64,000 nucleotides of DNA from Gordius sp. MW1 (lineage: Eukaryota > Nematomorpha > Gordioida > Gordea > Gordiidae). The notes below the pieces were generated by a model that saw nothing but the letters and a program-made list of their open reading frames with translations, did no database searches and was not told the DNA's origin. Every line of letters starts with the position of its first letter. The first letter of the stretch is position 1. Positions 34,832 through 47,565 of the stretch are shown here, in pieces. The stretch spans positions 8,818,501 to 8,882,500 of the forward strand of contig OZ038530.1 of assembly GCA_964036665.1 (NCBI GenBank), given 5' to 3'. The position numbers and the translations under genes were made by a program.

Positions 34832-35954
34832 TAAGACCCCTGCACGGTCCGCCCGACCCGGCCTGACCCCGGCCCCAATCGGGTTTTGGGTCGGGCTCGG
34901 GCAAAATTTTATAAAATAATCGGGCCTTGGGCTCGGGTCGGGCATGATGTGGCGGCGCGACCCGAGGCCCGGGCCCAAATTAAATTAAAGCAAATTAATC
35001 TTTTATAAAATAGGATTTTAATAAACTCAATATTTTCGCACAGCGTACATTATATAGCTCTCAAACTTCTGCTTTTTTCTTATAATCATAGACTAGATAG
35101 ACTGCTCATGCCATATATCACATATGGTTAATTGGGTGTCAAATTTTCCTCCATTTTGAAGAGTGCAATTGGTATATTTTAACCATGTAATTTTGCCCTA
35201 TAACAGTCAATTTACCTTCCTCACTAGTTTATAAATTAAAACGAACGTCAATAAATTATATTATACAAAATATTGATGGCTCTATATTATTAAACAAACT
35301 TTAATCGCATTTTTTACATTTTTAATTTTTATGTATTGTGTAAATGATATTTATTTTAAAATGCTGTTTATGACGTCCACTCAATTCAATATTTTTTTAT
35401 TTACCTTTTTAAGATTATTTAATTTGCGAAAATCACTAATTTCTATATGATCACCAGTTTACAATGTATTAAAATGGTGGAAAAAAGGGTACACATTTTG
35501 TGCGTTGATGAGCAGTCTATCTAGTCTATGATTATAATATAAATGACCTGAATTGCGAATCTTATTCTAGTATTTAAATAGATTCATAGTAGTTACAACT
35601 TTAGAAATAAGATAAGTAAATTTTTTAAAAAGTCTTTTTTAAACTTGTTAAAAATATAGTTTATAAAGTTACATTTCAAATGATTAGTTGAATGTAAAGA
35701 GTGAAAATGGATTTTTTGTTTCAAACTTATTCTAGTTGTAGATTAAGAATAATAACAATCTAATGCATTTTAGATTTAGATGGTGAAAAAATTTAAAAAA
35801 ATATAATTTTTCAAAAATTTTATTTGATAAATCGGGTCGGGCTCAGGTCGGGCCACAAATTAAAAAGTCTTTCGGACCGGGCTTGGGCAAAATAAAAATT
35901 GAGAAGTCGGGCTCGGGCCGGGTACGAGCAGTAGAAATTTCAATCAGTGCTCTA
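34832..35954. mobile_element. Larger CCCGGGCC-rich MITE with a nested P-like MITE
   Basis: Left end TAAGACCCCTGCACGG, right end CAGTGCTCT(A), near-matching duplication AGATACAA/AGATACAG. GCCCGACC/GGGTCGGGC blocks lie at both sides. The P-like MITE 35,087-35,530 is inserted in its middle. Confidence 0.65.
35087..35530. mobile_element. P-like MITE, 444 bp
   Basis: Ends CATAGACTAGATAGACTGCT and AGCAGTCTATCTAGTCTATG; duplication CTTATAAT (35,079-35,086) against ATTATAAT (35,531-35,538), 7 of 8. Subterminal sequence matches both ends of the 5.4-kb element at 17.2-22.6 kb. Confidence 0.8.
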
Positions 35955-35959
35955 GATAC

Positions 35960-38570
35960 AGTACATGATATATTTTTTAATGTACGTTATATTGCTTATA
36001 AATATTTTTTTAATAAATAATTATGCAAACTAGTGAGTTTATGGCTTTGTTTTATGACACACTTATTAATTTTAGTGATCCTATTGAAAAAGATATTTCC
36101 CATCCTTTTAAAATTTACAAAAATTAATCTGTTTTATTATTATTGTTATAAAATTATTTGTACATAATGCACTTTAATACGTTGTATAGTTTTATTCTAA
36201 AAGGTCACATTTTTATGCCGTTGTAAAAGCAAATTTTTAATATTCATTATTTTTAGTATATTATGCAATATATGGAACAAAAACCAGCTGTAGGCTGTCG
36301 TATTTAATACATCCATTTATGTGATCATGAGTGTGTTTAACAAATTGGAAGGCATGCATTAGTCTCATCGTAACTGTGCATATAAAATTAGCTAAGTGAC
36401 TTTTAATTATCACATACAGTTAATACAAAATTATTAGTATAGGTATTTATAATAAATCATCGGATGTTTTTATAACATAATAAAACCATGGTAAGGAGCT
36501 CCTTTACCCCTTTTTCATACCTTTATGGCGCACAATTTAGATCATAATTTTTTTTTAAATTACTTATAGTTATTATATAAATGATCTGGGGGAGCACTTT
36601 AGGACAGAGTCTTATAATTTATTTTGAACACCTTACAATATGTTCGATAATTGTTTTAAAAAGCTATAGATTAATTATCATTCAAAATAATTAATAAGTA
36701 TGGCACCCATAGCAAACGCCTTATATAAGTTTGCTTTATATAACAAAGGCCAGTTATTGACATGTAAAAAATATTACGAAACGTTGTTCATATTGTAATA
36801 AATAGCCGCATTTTAAACGCTTGCGTCTACCATAAAATGGTAGCTTTAGCCTTAACCATAAAAATGCGTGATTAATTGCTGATGAAAGAATTTAACGGAA
36901 TCCCATTCACAATGCCAATCATCCACAATGCCAATGACTGTAACAAACTAGACACAAAAACTAAAAACTATAATTTAAATGGCAAAATTGTAATATATTA
37001 AAAAATTACTAAATATAAAGCTATTAATAAAAAAATAAATAACATATGCATAGGCTTTTAATTTGTAGTTATTTGCACATCAACTAATGAATACTTATAG
37101 AGATTAAGGTGCACACGACCTTTTATAAGCTTACGTATTTTAAATGATAAGTCATATGTTATTATTTTTAAGTAATAGGTCACTATACAGTTAATTTTAT
37201 TATAATGATTATCATATATCTATGTGTACTTATAATGTTATTAAACAACAGTAGAATAATGACTATGTTTTAAATTAATTTTGCATTTTGTATATAAATA
37301 CATTTACATTTGTATTACAATTATGGCTTGTTATAGACTAATATATATTTACTTTATACCAAAATGCATAAGTTAATGATACTTATATATAGTTGGATAT
37401 TAGCAAATTAATTATAAATTGAAAATTTTACATCTGATTAATGTAGATTTTTGGATTTAATTACATTATCTAAATATGTAAACTTTCTTATAATTATACT
37501 ATATATTATTTGTTGACAAATAGATTAGTATTGAAACATCTCTGGGATAATATTGATAAAACATAGATTTTTATGATTTGCATATTATTGCTATCAAATA
37601 AATTTTATAGTAATTGTTGCCTTTTCTATTTTCTAATATTGATAAATAAATTGGTATTAAATGGACATTAGCCTTATAATTTAAAAAATATAAACAATAT
37701 GAAAAATAGAGATATACATGGCATTGCTATAAAAAAGGACAATAGTTTAATTTTAAGAATAAAAATAATATTTTAGGTCTATATGTATATGTTACTAATT
37801 TAAACAAAGGTCATAAGGTAATGATATTATAACACATTAACCAATGTCCAAATACTAAAATTCCTAAGTAAAATAAAACTTGAAATTTTTTTATATGAAA
37901 CTCTTAATTTTAATTTTCAACATTGACTTTTATCATTGATTTAAGTGAGTGAGATTAAATAAATTTGCCAGATTTTAATTACAATGATTAAACTTTATTA
38001 TAATTAATGTTTATTTTATAGAAACAAGTGAACTTTATAATTTTTTCTGTTTATCAAAGATATAAATGTTGTTAAATATGACAAACATTAAGTGATTTTA
38101 CAATTTGAGATACGGGGAACACCGTAACAACGTTATACTTTATGATAAAATTGTGTTAATTTTGGAAATCACGTTTGACTTGGTTTGTTAACGTGAGTTT
38201 GCTTCGGGGGGTTAGTGGCTCATCAGCCCAAAACTTGCTGATAATCCATTCACATCAAGCTGATTTCTCTGGACAAATTCGGTAAAAAAAATCGAATAAA
38301 AACATGATGAAATGCTAAATGTTAGGGACTAGTTTTTAGGAATGCGTAAATTAATTGCATTGTCTTGTATTCGCCTCTCCTGTCCAATTCGCAATTTATG
38401 GCTGTGGACTTATGCTTCTTTAAAAAATTTTTTTGCTTTCACAAAAAGATCAGCTAATTAATGTGTTGTTTTAAGTTTTTCGGCCTCGCCCGAGGTCAAA
38501 TTCCATTAAGGCTTATGGGCGCGATTGATTACCGTTATGTATAAATTCCTTTTGGCGATTTGTCTACGTA
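35960..38570. other. AT-rich stretch without recognised content
   Basis: About 2.6 kb of very AT-rich DNA with no open frame that I can connect to a family, no termini and no tandem repeat. I see nothing supportable here. Confidence 0.5.
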
Positions 38571-38576
38571 TGACCT

Positions 38577-40314
38577 TTTTTTCCTATAGCTGTTTGTCAC
38601 ATTTAGTGGCCAGCTCCTTTAAGTAGGTTCTCCATGTATTCCTGCACTTACACCAGCTTCGCTTTAGCTCGTACCTTCTCAAGTCCATATCAATTTTATG
38701 CTTCCATGTCAGTTTAGGCCTCCCTCTCTTTCGCTTACCTTCGATTCGCACTTTCTTTATACGATTTGCCAAGTGACTTTCCTCCCGTCTCTCCAAATGG
38801 CCATACCATCTCAATCTTCTTACCACCAACTTTCTCTGAATCGGAACTACATTTAGTTTGTTCCTTATGTCTTGATTCCTTATATGATCCTTTTTGCTTA
38901 TTCCCAAGATCCATCTCAACATTCGCATCTCCATTGTAGCCAAGCTTTGCTCCTTTTTTGCCTTTATTTCCCAGCTTTCCGCTCCATACAATACCGTGGG
39001 TACAATAACGGTGTTATATAACCGTCCTTTCAATTTGAGTGGTATGTGCTTGTCACATAGCACACCACTCAACTCCCTGAATTTTAGCCAGCCTGCGTTT
39101 ATTCTTGCCTTAATTTCGTTTTCCACACCTCCATCACATTGTACCCTAGAACCAAGATATTTGAATTCTTTCCTGCTGCTTAAACACAAGTCATCGATTT
39201 GCAAGTGTGTTTCTTTGTATTCATTCCCCGACTCCAAGCATACATATTCCGTTTTATCTCGGCGTTTCTATACATATCCTTTATTAACATTATATAAGCC
39301 TCAGGTACACCATTGGAACTCAGGCTATGCCATATCAACTGCCTTGGCCACTTTATCGAAAGCTTTCTCAAGATCGATAAAACACATATGAAGATCCTTT
39401 TGTTTTTCCTTATATACTTCCATAAGTCTCCTAAGACCATGTATTGCATCTGAAGTCGACTTTCCAGGCATGAACCCAAATTGTCGTTCATCTATTGATA
39501 TTATTTTTCGGAGTCTAGCTTCTATAACCTTTTCCCACACCTTCATTACGTGGCTCGTTAACTTTATCCCTCGATAGTCGTTGCATTCTTGTACATATTC
39601 CTTCATTTTATAGATAGATATAACATAGCTTTCCCTCCACTCATCAGGCACCATACCACTTGCAAGTATTTTGTTAAACAGCTTTGCAAGTAGATGTACA
39701 CCTAAGGGTCCTAGCATTTTGAAAGCTTCCATAGGTATATTATCAGGTCCCACCGCTCTACCCATGGTCATCTTTTTGAGCACCTTATCAAGCTCTTCTT
39801 CTGTCACTTCTAACTCTGGGTCATATTCATAGTTCTTGCTTTCGCAGTGGTCCGAAAACCCATTTTAATTGTTTAATAATTCTTTATAATATTCTTCCCA
39901 ACGATCTATGATTTGATGGTCCAGAGTTAGAGTGATGCCATCTTTGCTCTTTATGGTTTTCACGTTTACCACATCCTTTGAGTTCCTTGCCCTAGTCTTT
40001 GCGATTTTGTAGATCATTCTTTCCCCTTCTTTACTGGTTAACTTGGCATTCAAATTATCGTAGACCTGTTTTAGCCTTGGCTACACAACGTTTTGCCTCA
40101 TTTTTAGCTTTCACATATGCCAATCGTGTTTCCTCATTTCTGTTTCCTGACCATAATTTGTAAAGCTTTCTTTTCAATTTGACCCGGCGTTGCACGTCTT
40201 CGTTCCACCACCATGTCTCCTTATCTTTTTGTATACCTGGTTTACCTTCTCCTAGAACACATCTCGCTACTGATCGTACCGTGTTAGCTATGTTATTCCA
40301 CATATCGTTAGCAT
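38577..40314 (-). mobile_element. RTE-clade LINE, 5'-truncated, RT core deleted
   Basis: Same family as the LINE at 7.7-10.7 kb, with the same 3' end (CAGCTATAGG plus A run at 38,577). Starts mid-element at about 40,314, the usual 5' truncation. Frames retained: nucleic-acid-binding linker (40,303-39,865), first half of RT with VGPDNIPMEAFKMLG, EKAFDKV and DERQFGFMPGKST (39,807-39,325), then a jump into the C-terminal part (39,237-38,584, intact for 217 codons) with EFKYLGSRV, RLRWYGHLERR and GKRKRGRPKLTWKHKID. The block with HQGSALSP and the catalytic FADD, present in the first copy, is missing between about 39,265 and 39,270, so no active polymerase can be made. Confidence 0.85.
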
Positions 40315-40893
40315 TGACTTTATAACGGATAATTGGAAAAATGGCTAAAAAATTCCCTGCAAATCAATGATGACCGTTGCTTACTCCTAATTTGTCTGTC
40401 CCTTAACTGAGGTCAATATCCTTGTTAATTACCTTTTGTCTTTGCTATTTATTTTCGTAAATCTTACCTTGAAACTCGTCCCACATTTACAATTTCTAAC
40501 CCCAAATATATACTAATGTAATGACCTCTGTTTACATTTAATTTGTCGGACCCCGGCCAGAGGCTAAAATCAATTCTAATATTTGTGCCAGCAGCTTTTG
40601 ACCATTTGGTACCTTGATTTCAAAGATACATTTTCCCATCAAAAAAATATTTGTTCTTTTTCTGAATCTCACTTGATTATTAGACTTTTTTTTTGTAAAT
40701 TTGTCAATTTCGTTGCTTTAGGTTATAAACGTACTTGTTTCTCTGACCCCCTGCTTAGATTTTGCCCATTGCCAATCCAATTTCTCCCCCTTCCTTTGCC
40801 CCTCTTAGTATAAATAAGAGATTAATGATAGACCGCACTGAAACGGTTTAACTTTAACCTCTACACAGTTCACAAGAAAATTAATAATAAATT

Positions 40894-42550
40894 TTATTCA
40901 GGGTCACTAGTGTCTGAAAAGTCACTAGTGTCCCTGTCATCTGAAATATTCGAATCATTATTAGCAAACGAATGCAATATAACAGTATTAGAATAATTCC
41001 AAAATCGCGAGTCAAAATCAAGAGATATCAATTTCGCGACGTTATCTACATAATTAAAAATATCAGTATAACGCGAAGTATCAGAATATAAAGCGTGTAA
41101 AGTGTTAAGGTGAGCATTTTTCATGCGAACGCATTTATTAATCGAATATAAAGTCTGGCCTTGATCAATCTGCATGAGATTGATCTCAGTCTTTTCATTA
41201 TTTTCAAGTAAAAAAGCAATACAGGTATAAATATCTGGATGCGGTTGCCCAATTAAGGACTTTAGTCCATTGTGGTAGCCTTCGAGGTGGTTGTTGGTCC
41301 TAGGACCAACAGCCTCGTACCTCTGCCACATTGAATAAGGGAATGTGGCAGAGGGGCTAATCCAACTACTTAAAATATAATCAAAAAAAGATCGTAGTTT
41401 TGCATGTTGGGAGACAAAAGGGTCGTCCCAACATGCTCTCCAAACAGTGAAGACATCTTGAAACCGCAAAAAAGGGAGACCCGAGACTCTCCTAATTAAT
41501 TTTCGTATGGTGGGATTTCTAGAGTATTCCTTTTTAAATTCAAGTTTATCCATCCGTCTCAAGATAGCCCTTGAAAAATGGAAGAGACATCCTTAAAAAC
41601 ATATTAGCGCTACAAATTAATTATTACCTTTTACTACGGCATTGGGAAAGCATGTTCGAAGAGCGCTCTTTGCAGAGCGCTCAAAATCAATTTGGATATA
41701 AGTCGGGTCCAATCGCAAACCTAAAGCCAAACATATGTCCTTTAATTTTTGGAAGACCTTGCAATATGTTTCGCGCTTTCTATTAGGCATAAATACATAG
41801 ACCGCGGGGATCATATGTTCCTTGTAGTAGGCGTGAATAGTATAAAGCTAAAATTATCGATATATAAATACATAAAATTAATAATTTACTTGATGAAATA
41901 AGGTAGGGCAGACTTTAAATGTACCATCCATTAATGGATGGTACCTGGCACAAAATCCTTAAAATAGAGGGTGTCCCAAAAATGATGAGATTGTTGTCAT
42001 CATTCCACAGCAAGAACGACTCATTATTTGGGGTTAATGTTTGGACTTCGGTCAAACGAATTTGACTTCTGTCCGCGGGAACAAGTTGCCTATTGGGGAT
42101 GGCCCTTTTTAGCGTCAACCTCACGGATTTCAAGGAAGGCGTTGCCAATGGGAATTCCGGTAGTTCGGGGACCTCACGAAGTCTTGACGCCATGGTTTGA
42201 TGATATATCCTGCTAATTTTGGTAGCAGGATTCGCTGCTACAGCATCTTTTAGCCTCATCCTAGTAACCAACGCCTCATACTCCTACCTCGGTGGTAAAT
42301 GATTATGTTGTCGCTTGGCAACAACATGTCCATTAAATTCCGAGGCAATTGCTGAGCAGGACGAGTTTCTACACGAGTAATATGTTTTGCCTCTAACTGT
42401 AATTTTTTTCCTATAGAGGTAGGAAGAAAAATACAAGTGGAATCCACCCTTTTGCGATCTTAAATACTCTGGAGATGCCTCTATGGGTTGAGATGTTTCC
42501 AAAATAGAGTTTGCAGAAGCACCTAAAACACATAAGTAATTAGTATACAA
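40894..42550 (-). pseudogene. MULE transposase with FLYWCH finger, spliced, two lesions
   Basis: Mutator-like transposase on the - strand. Exon parts: 42,550-41,890, 41,847-41,628 and 41,591-40,894, with introns of 42 nt (41,848-41,889) and 36 nt (41,592-41,627). N-terminal FLYWCH-type zinc finger (YLYRKK, YYSCRNSSCSA, HNH), a helical linker with EYEALVTRMRLKDA, then the MULE core: DGTFK (catalytic Asp), IHAYYKEHMIPAVYVFMP, DFERSAKSA (second Asp), KGCLFHF, and NNHLEGYHNGLKSLIG in the C-terminal part. Lesions: TAG at 42,284-42,286 right after the finger, in the same frame as the following EYEAL, and a one-base shift just before the DGTFK motif near 41,940. The TAG could instead be spanned by a 27-nt intron, which I think unlikely. 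The adjacent tandem array shares its 5' sequence. Confidence 0.8.
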
Positions 42551-44640
42551 TTCAGAAATCTACTTGGTGGCCTTATACTTCTAAATTGAGCAATGGGTTG
42601 AGAAGTTTCCAAAATAGAGTTTGCAGAAGCACCTAAAACACCTAAGTAATTAGTACAAAATTCAGAAATCTACTTGGTGGCCTTATAATTCTAAATTGAG
42701 CAATGGGTTGAGAAGTTCTAAATTGAGGAATGGGTTGAGAAGTTCTAAATTGAGGAATGGGTTGAGATGTTGCCAAAAAAGAGTTTGCAGAAACATCTAA
42801 AACACCTAAGTAATTAGTACAAAATTCAGAAATCTACTTGGTGGCCTTATAATTCTAAATTGAGAAATGGGTTGAGATGTTTCCAAAATAGAGTTTGCAG
42901 AAGCACCTAAAACACCTAAGTAATTAGTATACAATTCAGAAATCTACTTGGTGGCCTTATAATTCTAAATTGAGGAATGGGTTGAGATGTTGCCAAAAAA
43001 GAGTTTGCAGAAACATCTAAAACACCTAAGTAATTAGTACAAAATTCAGAAATCTACTTGGTGGCCTTATAATTCTAAATTGAGAAATGGGTTGAGATGT
43101 TTCCAAAATAGAGTTTGCAGAAGCACCTAAAACACCTAAGTAATTAGTATACAATTCAGAAATCTACTTGGTGGCCTTATAATTCTAAATTGAGGAATGG
43201 GTTGAGATGTTGCCAAAAAAGAGTTTGCAGAAACATCTAAAACACCTAAGTAATTAGTACAAAATTCAGAAATCTACTTGATGGCATTGTAATTCTAAAT
43301 TGAGCAATGGGTTGAGAAGTTCTAAATTGAGGAATGGGTTGAGAAGTTCTAAATTGAGGAATGGGTTGAGATGTTGCCAAAAAAGAGTTTGCAGAAACAT
43401 CTAAAACACCTAAGTAATTAGTACAAAATTCAGAAATCTACTTGGTGGCCTTATAATTCTAAATTGAGAAATGGGTTGAGATGTTTCCAAAATAGAGTTT
43501 GCAGAAGCACCTAAAACACCTAAGTAATTAGTATACAATTCAGAAATCTACTTGGTGGCCTTATAATTCTAAATTGAGGAATGGGTTGAGATGTTGCCAA
43601 AAAAGAGTTTGCAGAAACATCTAAAACACCTAAGTAATTAGTACAAAATTCAGAAATCTACTTGGTGGCCTTATAATTCTAAATTGAGAAATGGGTTGAG
43701 ATGTTTCCAAAATAGAGTTTGCAGAAGCACCTAAAACACCTAAGTAATTAGTATACAATTCAGAAATCTACTTGGTGGCCTTATAATTCTAAATTGAGGA
43801 ATGGGTTGAGATGTTGCCAAAAAAGAGTTTGCAGAAACATCTAAAACACCTAAGTAATTAGTACAAAATTCAGAAATCTACTTGGTGGCCTTATAATTCT
43901 AAATTGAGAAATGGGTTGAGATGTTTCCAAAATAGAGTTTGCAGAAGCACCTAAAACACCTAAGTAATTAGTACAAAATTCAGAAATCTACTTGGTGGCC
44001 TTATAATTCTAAATTGAGCAATGGGTTGAGAAGTTCTAAATTGAGGAATGGGTTGAGAAGTTCTAAATTGAGGAATGGGTTGAGATGTTGCCAAAAAAGA
44101 GTTTGCAGAAACATCTAAAACACCTAAGTAATTAGTACAAAATTCAGAAATCTACTTGATGGCCTTATAATTCTAAATTGAGCAATGGGTTGAGAAGTTC
44201 CAAATTGAGGAATGGGTTGAGAAGTTCTAAATTGAGGAATGGGTTGAGATGTTGCCAAAAAAGAGTTTGCAGAAACATCTAAAACATCTAAGTAATTAGT
44301 ACAAAATTCAGAAATCTACTTGATGGCCTTATAATTCTTAATTGAGCAATGGGTTGAGAAGTTCTAAATTGAGGAATGGGTTGAGAAGTTCTAAATTGAG
44401 GAATGGGTTGAGATGTTGCCAAAAAAGAGTTTGCAGAAACATCTAAAACACCTAAGTAATTAGTACAAAATTCAGAAATCTACTTGATGGCCTTATAATT
44501 CTAAATTGAGAAATGGGTTGAGATGTTTCCAAAATAGAATTTGCAGAAACACCTAAGTAATTAGTATACAATTCAGAAATTTACTTGGTGGCCTTTTAAT
44601 TCTAAATTGAGGAATGGGTTCAGAAGTTGATAAAACAGGC
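42480..44640. repeat. 110-bp tandem array derived from the MULE 5' end
   Basis: About 18 copies of a 110-bp unit, counted by GAGTTTGCAG. Two types alternate (TTCCAAAATA...AAGCACC and TGCCAAAAAA...AAACATC), giving a 220-bp higher-order period. Some units carry extra 26-bp AGTTCTAAATTGAGGAATGG segments. The first unit overlaps the MULE's first exon and its upstream acceptor. Confidence 0.9.
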
Positions 44641-44857
44641 ATTTTAGAGTTTGCAGTTAGATCTTAAAAATTAATCATACAATTCCAAAATTAGGACGGA
44701 AGCGCTGATTTAGGATAAATCTGTGCGGGAGATACGTTCAAATTGGAATTTCGCCACTATTTAATTGGTTATCAATATTAGACGTTATGTTACATACCTC
44801 TAAAACTTTGGTAACTTTTGATTGGTTTGGCCATTGGCATTCTGAAGCATTGGCAAT

Positions 44858-45921
44858 ATGGACGATTGTCTTTTTGAACAGAAGCGATTTAACGTTTTAT
44901 TAGACATTAAGCCATTCATAAATTGTATTACAATTTATACATATCCTTCTCTTAGGTAGATAAATTTGTTTTTTGCTATATATAGAGCTCTAGGCAGGAT
45001 TTTGATATTAGCTCAAACAGTATAAAATTTTTTCAAAATGAATATATTTTTGAGACTATTAATTTATTGCCAGAAACGTCTGTTACGAATTATTTACTTT
45101 GTGAAAACCTTACGATAATAAGACTTAATTTTAAAAATAAAACTAGTTTGTCAAATTTTTATCGTAATTTTCAAATTAAAGAAGATGCCAAAGATGATCC
45201 AAAATTATGTGCAATTTGCGGCAATAATTTTTTGATAGGAGACAGTATATTAGTCCAAAATGGAGCTTTAGAAAATACTATAAATGAGTTGATGTATTGT
45301 CATGTTTCATCTGAAACAATTAAGGGTTGTTACTCAAGAATGCCATTCACCTATAGGAGGGCAGGTTTAAGGCAACTTCAGGTTGATTTGGTTCAATCAG
45401 ATGTATTACTTTGTAAGATATGCCAGGCTGAAGTTGGCCATTATAACTCTAAATTTAATAACTGTTATATCTATTCATATCCACATAACTCTACCTTAGA
45501 TGCTCTGAAATTCTCAAACCTTACTTTAGAAACAAAAGATCTTTCTATGGAATTAATTTATATAAGCAAAAATTACAATTGGACCAGTTTTTCTTTATAT
45601 TATCAGGATAATGCAGAAATTTATTATATAAATATTGAATTGCCTGTTAAGATAAATTTTATTTCTGTTGATAAACCTAACATCAATAATACATTGTCAG
45701 TTAAACCTTACCTTATTGTACCTTTCATTAAAAATATTTCCTTACATAATCGGTTTGATCCACATAATACTTCATTTATTAGAATTTCTTCTAACACATT
45801 TCATATTATTGATCACATACTAAATGTCAATATTAGAAGTTTGCCATCATTGTTAAAGCCTGCTACAAGTTATAAATATGCTCTATTATGCTGTGATGAA
45901 AAAGCCCAAATAAATTTATGA
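44858..45921 (+). CDS. UBE3D: UBE3D-like E3 ubiquitin ligase (HECT-like E2-binding)
   Basis: The family binds an E2 through a cysteine-rich segment and has a HECT-like C-terminal region; it acts in the cytosol. Two exons: 44,858-44,955 and 44,994-45,921, joined over a 38-nt intron (an acceptor at 44,988 is also possible), giving 341 residues; human UBE3D is 389. Seen: N-terminal strand INCITIYTYPSLR, then INLLPETS and LCENLTIIRLNF as in the family's N-terminal half; C105xxC108, Cys135-His136, and LLC173KIC176QAEVG, corresponding to the family's CYSCG, CCH and ICKRCKVMLG; the C-terminal stretch HIIDHILNVNIRSLPSLLKP matches the conserved leucine-rich segment followed by NxNLPSSLR. The start is the first ATG of a good short exon. 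AATAAA near 46,131. Identification rests on motif order recognised by eye. Confidence 0.75.
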
Positions 45922-46552
45922 TAATCAAACTATTACATAAAAAAGTAATCTCAATCTTTTTAAGTGGGGCTGTTAGGATATTTTATTGATTAGAACCTAG
46001 ATTTGCAAATTTATAAATTTGTGTTTTTTTACATAAATGAATTTCTGCCCAAATGATTATACCACATCAAATATACTGAAATAATTCAGAGTCTATGTCA
46101 CATTAGACAAATTTTTAAACTTTTTTGCATAATAAAATTTTTTCTTTAATGCTAGATGAGTGCCTAAATAATTGAGTTGTTTTAATTTTTATAAAGTAAA
46201 GATTGAAGCTTTAAAATTGCTATAATTGTAAGAATATTATAAGCAAAATTTATGAACCTTTACCTATTGCATTTTTAAATTTTATAAATATTTCAACCTT
46301 TAAATTAAAGCCAAGGCCACCAAAATTAAAACTATCATTTCATATTTTTTCAAAAACCATGAATTGCTTGGTAATCCTTATACCTCCCCCCTCCAGGTAT
46401 TGTTCTATCCAACGTTATACTGTTCTCCTTCTCCCCCTATTGATAATACCTGATAACGTTCACTCAACGCTGCAGTATTATCCCCCCTCCCCCAATTCCT
46501 ACAGACCTTTAATTTTTTCTATATAAATATATATACTCATATGCCACTGATA

Positions 46553-46695
46553 ACCGGGTCGGATTCGGGTAGAAAATTTGAAAATAATTTCGGGTCGGGT
46601 CCGGGTAGAAAATTTGAAAATGCTTTCGGGTCGGGTTCGGGTTGAAAATTTTTAAATGCTTTCGGGTCGGGTCATATTTATAGAGTCGGGTCCAA
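46553..46695. repeat. CGGGTCGGGTTCGGGT minisatellite
   Basis: About four units of TTTCGGGTCGGGTTCGGGTA plus GAAAATTTGAAAATG, roughly 36 bp each. The Asn-Pro-Thr-Arg-rich frame on the - strand is a translation of this repeat. Confidence 0.75.
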
Positions 46696-47424
46696 GGCAC
46701 ATTGTAAAAACACGCGAGACCTATTTTTTTAATTAATGTTAATTGCTAAGCAAAGAGTGTTTTTAAATATCGAAATGTACAACTAATTTGGATCATTCAT
46801 TTAATTAATTCTCTTCCTATTTTTTTAATTTTAAAACTCCGAACTCTGAAGTGCCAGCTAATTCTCAACAATAATTCAAACTACATAAATTACTCCTGTT
46901 TTTAATTTGACTATTAAAAGGTAAATTATTTCAATAAAGTTATATTTAAAAATTTTTTAGTGTTAACCATGAAGTTTAGGTAATCCTCATCGTTAATTTA
47001 AATTACATTTAATACATATTCAAAAGCCAACTTAAAAGTAAGTTATAATTTTATGAATGTTTCATTTGCAAATTAAATTAATATGGTATGACAACTTGTT
47101 TATTAATAAAATATTTTGAATCATGTGCAACATCTAGATATTTTACCCTAAGACAATATATCTAAAGCATAAAATTAATATTAAAAAATAATTGCATGTA
47201 AAAATTTAATTTAAAACAACAACAAAAAACATTAATATTATAATAAATATATAATAATTAGCTATATTTTTAATAACAATGATTTGATATTAAATAGTTG
47301 CCTTTAAAATCTATAACACATTAGTTAGACAAAATCTATGGTTACAATTTGTTTCAATAGCACTTTTATTTGTCGATTTAATTTTACACACCGCAATTTT
47401 CGCGCTCGAAAGTAATTTGTTTTA

Positions 47425-47565
47425 ATATATTTTCGGGTCGGGTTCGGGTTAAAGTTTTTAAAGTGCTTTCGGGTCGGGTCGGGTTCGGGTAGAAAATTTG
47501 AAAATGATTTCGGGTCGGGTTCGGGTAGAAAATTTGAAAATTATTTCGGGTTCGGGTTGAAAAAA
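47425..47565. repeat. CGGGTCGGGTTCGGGT minisatellite, second block
   Basis: Same unit and orientation as 46,553-46,695, about 730 bp further on. The pair may be the two sides of one element ending in TGCAGTTCTCTA at 47,584. Confidence 0.7.

Noticed and set aside
42480..44640. CRISPR-like or coding repeat array
   Set aside because: Units are contiguous 110-bp repeats without unique spacers, and each unit has stops in all useful frames; it is a satellite in a eukaryotic genome.
46509..46700. Asn-Pro-Thr-Arg repeat protein
   Set aside because: Translation of the CGGGTCGGGTTCGGGT minisatellite.
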